From an uncultured Clostridium sp. (GTDB taxonomy: Bacteria > Bacillota > Clostridia > Peptostreptococcales > Peptostreptococcaceae): 13,277 bases of DNA. The DNA is taken from assembly GCA_900550335.1 (NCBI GenBank), contig URRU01000034.1, positions 1 to 13,277 of the forward strand, written 5' to 3'. Under the pieces are notes generated by a model. It made no database searches, had not been told where the DNA came from, and worked only from the letters and a program-made list of their open reading frames with translations. Each line of letters starts with the position of its first letter. The stretch's first letter is position 1. A program made the translations under genes and the position numbers. Below are positions 13,073 through 13,277 of the stretch, piece after piece.

Positions 13073-13276
13073 TTAATAAGGATATCTTTCAAATAAATAT
13101 CTAATAATGTCATCTGCATTATGCTCAGTCACATTTATAAAAACATCCTTATCCAAACTAATCCACATATTTATATCATAATCGTTTTCAAGCAAAGCAC
13201 TAATAATATCAGCAATTTCAATAGGATTTTTATAATTTTTTTGCCACAATAAATCATCATCAATAGAACTAATGTC
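13073..13276 (-). CDS. Unrecognised protein, C-terminal 67 residues (runs off the window)
   Basis: An open minus-strand frame enters from the window edge and ends at a TAA (13073-13075). The 67 visible residues are acidic and soluble, with aspartate- and isoleucine-rich stretches such as NPIEIADIISALLENDYDIN and a C-terminal EHNADDIIRYLFERYPY. There is no hydrophobic segment and no motif I recognise. Codon choice and clean termination look like a real gene. It is convergent with the DMT permease gene, 42 bp apart. The start and the full length lie beyond the window. Confidence 0.6.
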   Translation of the reverse strand, partial: DISSIDDDLLWQKNYKNPIEIADIISALLENDYDINMWISLDKDVFINVTEHNADDIIRYLFERYPY

Positions 13277-13277
13277 T

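Overview
The window is AT-rich, with dense short-spaced operons, strong AGGAGG-type ribosome binding sites, AGA as the usual arginine codon, and an oxygen-sensitive glycyl radical enzyme. This points to an anaerobic low-GC Bacillota, most likely a clostridial relative. The genus cannot be settled from the sequence alone.

Layout. (1) 1-403: the 5' part of rpsF (ribosomal protein S6, minus strand), with its promoter and a structured leader. (2) 404-1120: the C-terminal half of a DHA2-type MFS exporter that has lost its N-terminal half; a lone AAA/ABC-type ATPase (1141-1842) abuts the break. (3) 1843-2152: a noncoding stretch with a terminator and a long imperfect palindrome of about 180 bp. (4) 2153-7285: a metabolic cluster made of a fructose-6-phosphate-aldolase-like transaldolase and a glycyl radical enzyme (both minus), the divergent activating enzyme (plus) and a DeoR-family regulator (minus). 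(5) 7486-9110: a flavin reductase followed by a self-processing P1/DmpA-family peptidase. (6) 9377-11296: a MarR-family regulator and a MATE exporter. (7) 11412-13030: a TetR-family regulator divergent from an EamA/DMT permease. (8) 13073-13276: the C-terminal part of an unrecognised protein running off the end.

How the parts work together. The glycyl radical enzyme, its activase and the FSA-type aldolase match the gene set of the E. coli ybiW-ybiY-fsaA and pflD-pflC-fsaB loci. Those are reported to open 1,5-anhydrohexitol 6-phosphates to 1-deoxyfructose 6-phosphate, which the aldolase then splits. The DeoR protein probably controls the cluster: a motif containing AAGTTTCA or a close variant occurs as a pair spaced 22 bp apart both in the divergent glycyl-radical promoter region and in the deoR promoter.

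The two exporter modules also appear linked. The palindrome AGTACG-AAAA-CGTACT fills the spacer of the marR-MATE promoter, and a relaxed copy lies at the predicted start of tetR transcription in the tetR/DMT divergent region. Several transcription units end in near-identical hairpins containing TGTTGCA-TTTTG, two of them arranged as arms of the large palindrome. Short A-rich tandem duplications follow three genes. I see no CRISPR array, tRNA, rRNA or intact transposase.
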